From: an uncultured Burkholderiales bacterium
GTDB taxonomy: Bacteria > Pseudomonadota > Gammaproteobacteria > Burkholderiales > Burkholderiaceae_C
DNA: 9,171 nt
Assembly (NCBI GenBank): GCA_903856875.1
Contig: CAIODE010000114.1
Coordinates: 1-9,171, forward strand
Direction of reading: 5' to 3'
A program made the position numbers and the translations under genes. The notes under the pieces were generated by a model that did not search any database, was not told where the DNA came from, and saw nothing but the letters and a program-made list of their open reading frames with translations. How positions within the stretch are numbered: position 1 is the first letter of the stretch; every line of letters begins with the position of its first letter. Positions 6,618 through 9,171 of this stretch are shown here, piece by piece.

Positions 6618-6991
6618 TGGTGCTCCTCAATCGGACAAGTAAGCAAAGTGGCGATGCCGCGGAAGATGCCGCGCTGCTTTTTTTGCAACAACAAGGTTTG
6701 CGTTTGTTGCAGCGCAATTATCGAACGCCCGGACGGGGTGGTGGTGAAATTGACCTCATTTTGCAAGAATCCGACAGCACCGTGGTGTTTGTGGAGGTTC
6801 GAAAGCGTGCCTTGCGTCAATTTGGCGGTGCTTTGGGCAGTGTAGGTGCCGTCAAACAGCGGCGCATTGTTTTTGCAGCCCGGTTTTTCCTCATGCGCTG
6901 GCGACAACTCCCGCCAGCGCGTTTTGACGTCATCGCTTGGGAGCCTGAAGGCATGATTTGGGTCAAGGATGCTTTTGATGCGGTTTCTTAA
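6617..6991 (+). CDS. yraN: UPF0102 (YraN) family protein, Holliday-junction-resolvase-like fold
   Basis: A 124-residue protein of the UPF0102 family, related in fold to PD-(D/E)XK nucleases; the cellular role is not settled. Motifs are GDAAEDAAL (12-20), GLRLLQRNYR (27-36), GGGEIDLIL (41-49), VVFVEVRKR (56-64), a GSVGAVKQRRI stretch (74-84) and RFDVIAW (102-108). Glu44, Asp46 and Glu60 sit where the metal-binding acidic residues of the fold are expected; the family often has EVR/EVK at 60-62. E. coli YraN is about 131 residues. The ATG at 6617 has AGAAGG 8 bases upstream, inside rsmI; longer in-frame readings from 6422 run antisense through the RsmI N-terminus and are not believed. The rsmI-yraN-diaA-dolP neighbourhood matches the E. 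coli cluster apart from the missing lpoA. Confidence 0.92.
   Translation: MVLLNRTSKQSGDAAEDAALLFLQQQGLRLLQRNYRTPGRGGGEIDLILQESDSTVVFVEVRKRALRQFGGALGSVGAVKQRRIVFAARFFLMRWRQLPPARFDVIAWEPEGMIWVKDAFDAVS
6623..6628 (-). promoter_or_regulatory. Ribosome binding site for the rsmI TTG start
   Basis: Read on the minus strand this is GAGGAG, followed by CACCA and then TTG at 6617. The 5-base spacing and strong Shine-Dalgarno match are the main support for the TTG start and for the long N-terminus of RsmI. The site lies within the first codons of yraN on the other strand. Confidence 0.65.
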
Positions 6992-7037
6992 AGCTTGAAA
7001 TGGCCGCTTTGAATCGGCTGCGAGTATCATTCATCCC

Positions 7038-7616
7038 ATGTTAGAACTGCGCATTCAACAACATTTCATCGACAGCGCCGACTTGCAATACCAAGCGGCC
7101 GAAACCTTGGCCAAGCCCTTGGATGCAGGCGTACAGGCGCTCATGGCCTGCGTCACCAGTGGTGGCAAAGTGTTGGTCTGCGGTGAAGGCAGTGCGGCCG
7201 CATTGGCACAGTATTTCGCCAGTTTGTTTGTGGGTGGATTTGAGCGCGAAAGACCCGAATTGGCAGCCATTGCCTTGCGCCACGAAGGTTTGGGCGATCC
7301 TGCCTACGCCAGCTTGGCCAGGCAGGTGCGCGCTTTAGGTCAAGCCGGCGATGTGCTGCTGTTGCTCACTTCCACCGGTGAAGAAGAGGGTTTGATGCGG
7401 GCCTTGCATGCCGCACACGAACGTGACATGACCGTCATCGCCCTGACTGGCAAGGGCGGTGGTTCCGTGGCCAAAGCTCTGCGCGAAACAGATGTGCATG
7501 TCGGCATTCCGCACGATCGTGCGGTTCGAATTCGCGAGGTTCAGCAATTGGCCCTGCACTGTTTGTGCGATGGCGTAGACGCCCAACTGATGGGCGACCA
7601 AGACGCCGTGGCATGA
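7038..7616 (+). CDS. diaA: SIS-domain protein, DiaA/GmhA family, with altered ligand-binding loops
   Basis: A 192-residue single SIS-domain protein. In E. coli the syntenic DiaA (about 196 residues) is a tetramer that binds DnaA and promotes timely replication initiation; GmhA is the phosphoheptose isomerase of the same family. Alignable segments are FERERPELAAIAL (68-80), ARQVRALGQAGDVLL (94-108), RDMTVIALTG (129-138), RIREVQQLALHCLCD (164-178) and the C-terminal VDAQL (180-184). Position between yraN and dolP supports DiaA over GmhA. Three ligand-site elements differ from the family: the GNGxSA loop reads GEGSAA (49-54), the TDxxxLTAIAxD loop is mostly gone (around 81-88), and the STxGNS phosphate loop reads TSTGEE (111-116). 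Sugar-phosphate isomerase activity is therefore unlikely. ATG at 7038 has no clear Shine-Dalgarno, but the MLELRIQQHFIDSADLQYQAA start fits the family. Confidence 0.8.
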   Translation: MLELRIQQHFIDSADLQYQAAETLAKPLDAGVQALMACVTSGGKVLVCGEGSAAALAQYFASLFVGGFERERPELAAIALRHEGLGDPAYASLARQVRALGQAGDVLLLLTSTGEEEGLMRALHAAHERDMTVIALTGKGGGSVAKALRETDVHVGIPHDRAVRIREVQQLALHCLCDGVDAQLMGDQDAVA

Positions 7617-7674
7617 GCCAAAGCAGGGCATTCCCTTTCTGAATCAACGCGCTTAAAATATTCCAAGACTTTCT

Positions 7675-7679
7675 AAGGA
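7675..7679 (+). promoter_or_regulatory. Ribosome binding site for the dolP GTG start
   Basis: AAGGA, 8 bases before the GTG at 7688. It supports GTG as the start; starting there also gives a complete lipoprotein signal peptide. Confidence 0.6.
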
Positions 7680-7687
7680 CTTTTCAA

Positions 7688-8338
7688 GTGAACCTCAATT
7701 TCAATCGTTGGATACTTTCTGCTTTGGCGGCCTGTACCATGGCGGCCTGTTTGTCGGCCTGTGCGCCTTTGGTGGTTGGCAGCGCCGTCATGGGTGGCTT
7801 GGTGGTCATCGATCGCCGTACCGCTGGCATACAGTTAGAAGACGAGAGCATTGAACTTCGAACAGCCCAGGGCTTGCGTCTGAATTTGAATGATGCCGCG
7901 CACGTGAATGTGACCAGCTACAACCGCATGGTGTTGTTGACCGGCGAGGTGAGCTCAGCCGCAGAAAAGGAACGCGCTGAAAGACTGGCCAAAAGTCAAG
8001 AGAATGTGAACTCGGTGGTCAATGACCTGGCCATTGAACCTGCCAGTTCACTCACGCAGCGCTCCAAAGACATCATCACCACCGGCCAAATTAAGGCCTT
8101 GATGGTAGATGCCAAAGATTTGCAATCCAACGCTTTCAAAGTGGTCGTTGAGCGCGGCATTGTTTATTTGATGGGTCGCGTCACGTCCCGTGAGGCGCTA
8201 CGCGCTTCAGAAATTGCACGCAGTGGCAGCGTGAGTGGCGTGGTGAAGGTGGTCAGGGTCTTTGAAATCATTACCGACGAAGAGCTAAAGCGCATCAGTG
8301 CGCAACCTTTTTCGCCGCAAGCACAGCCCAAACCTTAA
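7688..8338 (+). CDS. dolP: Dual-BON-domain outer-membrane lipoprotein, DolP (YraP) family
   Basis: Periplasm-facing lipoprotein of the DolP/YraP family. In E. coli DolP sits on the inner leaflet of the outer membrane, binds anionic phospholipids at division sites and supports envelope integrity. The 216-residue protein has a signal peptide (basic Arg7, hydrophobic 8-21) and a lipobox LSAC at 22-25, so Cys25 should be the lipidated residue; Ala26 after it suits outer-membrane sorting. A DRRTAGIQLEDESIELR link (42-58) leads into BON 1 (about 55-118, core NVTSYNRMVLLTGEV) and BON 2 (about 128-195, core KVVVERGIVYLMGRVTSREA). A tail rich in Pro and Gln follows. The start is GTG at 7688 with AAGGA at 7675-7679; no nearby ATG would keep the signal peptide. 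It is the last gene before the terminator. E. coli dolP is sigma-E controlled, but no such promoter is convincing here. Confidence 0.92.
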   Translation: MNLNFNRWILSALAACTMAACLSACAPLVVGSAVMGGLVVIDRRTAGIQLEDESIELRTAQGLRLNLNDAAHVNVTSYNRMVLLTGEVSSAAEKERAERLAKSQENVNSVVNDLAIEPASSLTQRSKDIITTGQIKALMVDAKDLQSNAFKVVVERGIVYLMGRVTSREALRASEIARSGSVSGVVKVVRVFEIITDEELKRISAQPFSPQAQPKP

Positions 8339-8356
8339 AGCGTTTTGAACCATTGA

Positions 8357-8389
8357 AAAAGGGGCTCTGAATTGATCAGAGCCCCTTTT
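8357..8389. terminator. Bidirectional intrinsic terminator between dolP and the converging dehydrogenase gene
   Basis: A perfect 10-base stem (GGGGCTCTGA at 8361-8370 with its complement at 8376-8385) encloses a 5-base ATTGA loop. The stem is flanked by AAAA at 8357-8360 and TTTT at 8386-8389, which extend the pairing and provide a T-tract on either strand. It lies 18 bases after the dolP stop and 23 bases past the stop of the minus-strand gene, so it should end transcription from both sides. Confidence 0.9.
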
Positions 8390-8412
8390 GTCTTGAGTCT
8401 TGTGATACGTGC

Positions 8413-9171
8413 TTAGCCCAGACGTTTGATCAGGCTGGAAGTGTCCCAGCGCTTGCCGCCCATTTGCTGCACATCGGCATAAAACTGATCAACCAAGGCT
8501 GTGACTGGCAAACGCGCACCATTGCGCTTGGCTTCGTCCATGACCAGTCCCAAGTCCTTTCGCATCCAATCGACTGCGAAACCAAAATCGAATTTGCCAG
8601 CCACCATGGTTTTGCCGCGGTTGTCCATTTGCCAGCTTTGTGCGGCGCCCTTGCCGATCACATCCAACACCAGATTCATGTCCAGGCCCGCATTTTGACC
8701 AAAGGCAATGGCTTCTGACAAACCTTGCACCAAGCCCGCAATGCACACTTGATTGACCATTTTGGTGAGTTGACCCGCGCCTGACTCACCCATCAAGGTG
8801 TAAGCACGCGAGAAAGCCATGGCCGCTGGCTTGGTGGTTTCAAAAATGGCAGCATCACCACCGCACATGACGGTGAGCAAGCCATTTTGAGCGCCGCCCT
8901 GACCACCCGAAACTGGCGCGTCAATGAAATGCAAGTCATGTGCTTTTGCCGCTGCATAAAGCTCGCGCGCCACATTGGCAGAAGCCGTGGTGTGGTCCAC
9001 CAAGGTAGCGCCTTTTTTCATGCCAGCCAAAGCGCCGTCAGCACCGAGCACCACCGCACGCAAATCTTCGTCGTTACCAACACAGCAAAAGACGATGTCG
9101 GCATCTTTCACCGCTTCGCGGGGCGTAGGGGCCTGCGCAGCTTGGCGGCTGTCGGCAAACTCTTGGCACCA
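8413..9171 (-). CDS. NAD(P)-dependent beta-hydroxyacid dehydrogenase (HIBADH/GarR family), 5'-truncated by the window edge
   Basis: Member of the 3-hydroxyisobutyrate dehydrogenase / 2-hydroxy-3-oxopropionate (tartronate semialdehyde) reductase family. The frame is open to the right edge, so 252 C-terminal residues are visible. The N-terminal GxGxMG cofactor loop and roughly 40-45 residues lie outside, judging from the usual length near 295. Numbered from a GTG at 9111, which is more likely an internal Val, it shows DADIVFCCVGND (3-14), LVDHTTAS (37-44), the substrate loop FIDAPVSGGQGGAQNG (62-77), MCGGD (82-86), GAGQLTKMVNQ (111-121) with the probable catalytic Lys117, and MRKDLGL (183-189). 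The open frame above 9111 still reads like family sequence. It ends 23 bases from the shared terminator, convergent with dolP. The specific substrate cannot be set from the visible part; 3-hydroxyisobutyrate, tartronate semialdehyde or another short beta-hydroxyacid are possible. Confidence 0.88.
   Translation of the reverse strand, partial: WCQEFADSRQAAQAPTPREAVKDADIVFCCVGNDEDLRAVVLGADGALAGMKKGATLVDHTTASANVARELYAAAKAHDLHFIDAPVSGGQGGAQNGLLTVMCGGDAAIFETTKPAAMAFSRAYTLMGESGAGQLTKMVNQVCIAGLVQGLSEAIAFGQNAGLDMNLVLDVIGKGAAQSWQMDNRGKTMVAGKFDFGFAVDWMRKDLGLVMDEAKRNGARLPVTALVDQFYADVQQMGGKRWDTSSLIKRLG

Noticed and set aside
6995..7030. TTGAAA and TATCAT before diaA as a promoter
   Set aside because: The spacing of 24 bases is too long, and the -10 would lie 7 bases from the start codon.
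7615..7642. Possible sigma-E promoter for dolP (TCTGA at 7638-7642)
   Set aside because: No GGAACTT-like -35 element lies 16-17 bases upstream, so the match is likely chance despite sigma-E control of the E. coli gene.
7631..7659. Possible sigma-70 promoter before dolP (TAAAAT at 7654-7659)
   Set aside because: The -10 element is good, but the matching -35 (TTCCCT at 17-base spacing) is poor. Not strong enough to list.

Overview
The window looks like chromosomal DNA of a beta-proteobacterium of the order Burkholderiales, most likely the Comamonadaceae (a Limnohabitans/Rhodoferax-like genome). I infer this from protein similarity and from gene order. The rsmI-yraN-diaA-dolP cluster has no lpoA gene between rsmI and yraN, and rsmI is divergent from yraN. 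The placement rests on remembered family features, not on a search. Apart from the two edge genes, which run off the window, and one uncertain N-terminus, all genes look intact. There are no RNA genes, insertion sequences, CRISPR arrays or intergenic gaps over 300 bases.

Region 1 (2-4663, probably to 5577, plus strand) is a tightly packed catabolic operon. The first four genes follow the classic order of the homoprotocatechuate (3,4-dihydroxyphenylacetate) meta-cleavage pathway: hpaD (ring-cleavage dioxygenase, 5' end missing), hpaF (isomerase), hpaH (hydratase) and hpaI (aldolase). HpaD opens the ring, HpaF isomerises the ring-cleavage acid after semialdehyde oxidation, HpaH hydrates the oxo-heptenedioate, and HpaI splits it to pyruvate and succinate semialdehyde. 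The semialdehyde dehydrogenase and decarboxylase genes must lie outside the window, probably upstream. Three non-canonical genes follow with gaps of a few bases or a 4-base overlap: an adducin-type class II aldolase-fold protein, a ketopantoate-reductase-like dehydrogenase and an EamA/DMT-family membrane transporter. Their substrate is not evident.

Region 2 (5574-8338) is housekeeping. rsmI (16S rRNA methyltransferase, minus strand) is convergent with the transporter gene and shares a CTAG with it. It is head-to-head with yraN, and the two start codons share one base. yraN (UPF0102 nuclease-fold protein), a diaA-like SIS-domain gene and dolP (dual-BON outer-membrane lipoprotein) follow on the plus strand and end at a strong hairpin that can act in both directions.

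Region 3 (8413-9171, minus strand) is the 3' part of a beta-hydroxyacid dehydrogenase (3-hydroxyisobutyrate dehydrogenase / tartronate semialdehyde reductase family) that runs off the right edge.

No dramatic unknown system is visible. Four points deserve a second look: a nine-A tract that puts the natural ATG of the transporter out of frame, the accessory three-gene module joined to the hpa genes with a catalytic Glu-to-Gly change in its aldolase-fold member, a DiaA-like protein whose sugar-phosphate site appears dismantled, and the base-sharing head-to-head starts of rsmI and yraN.
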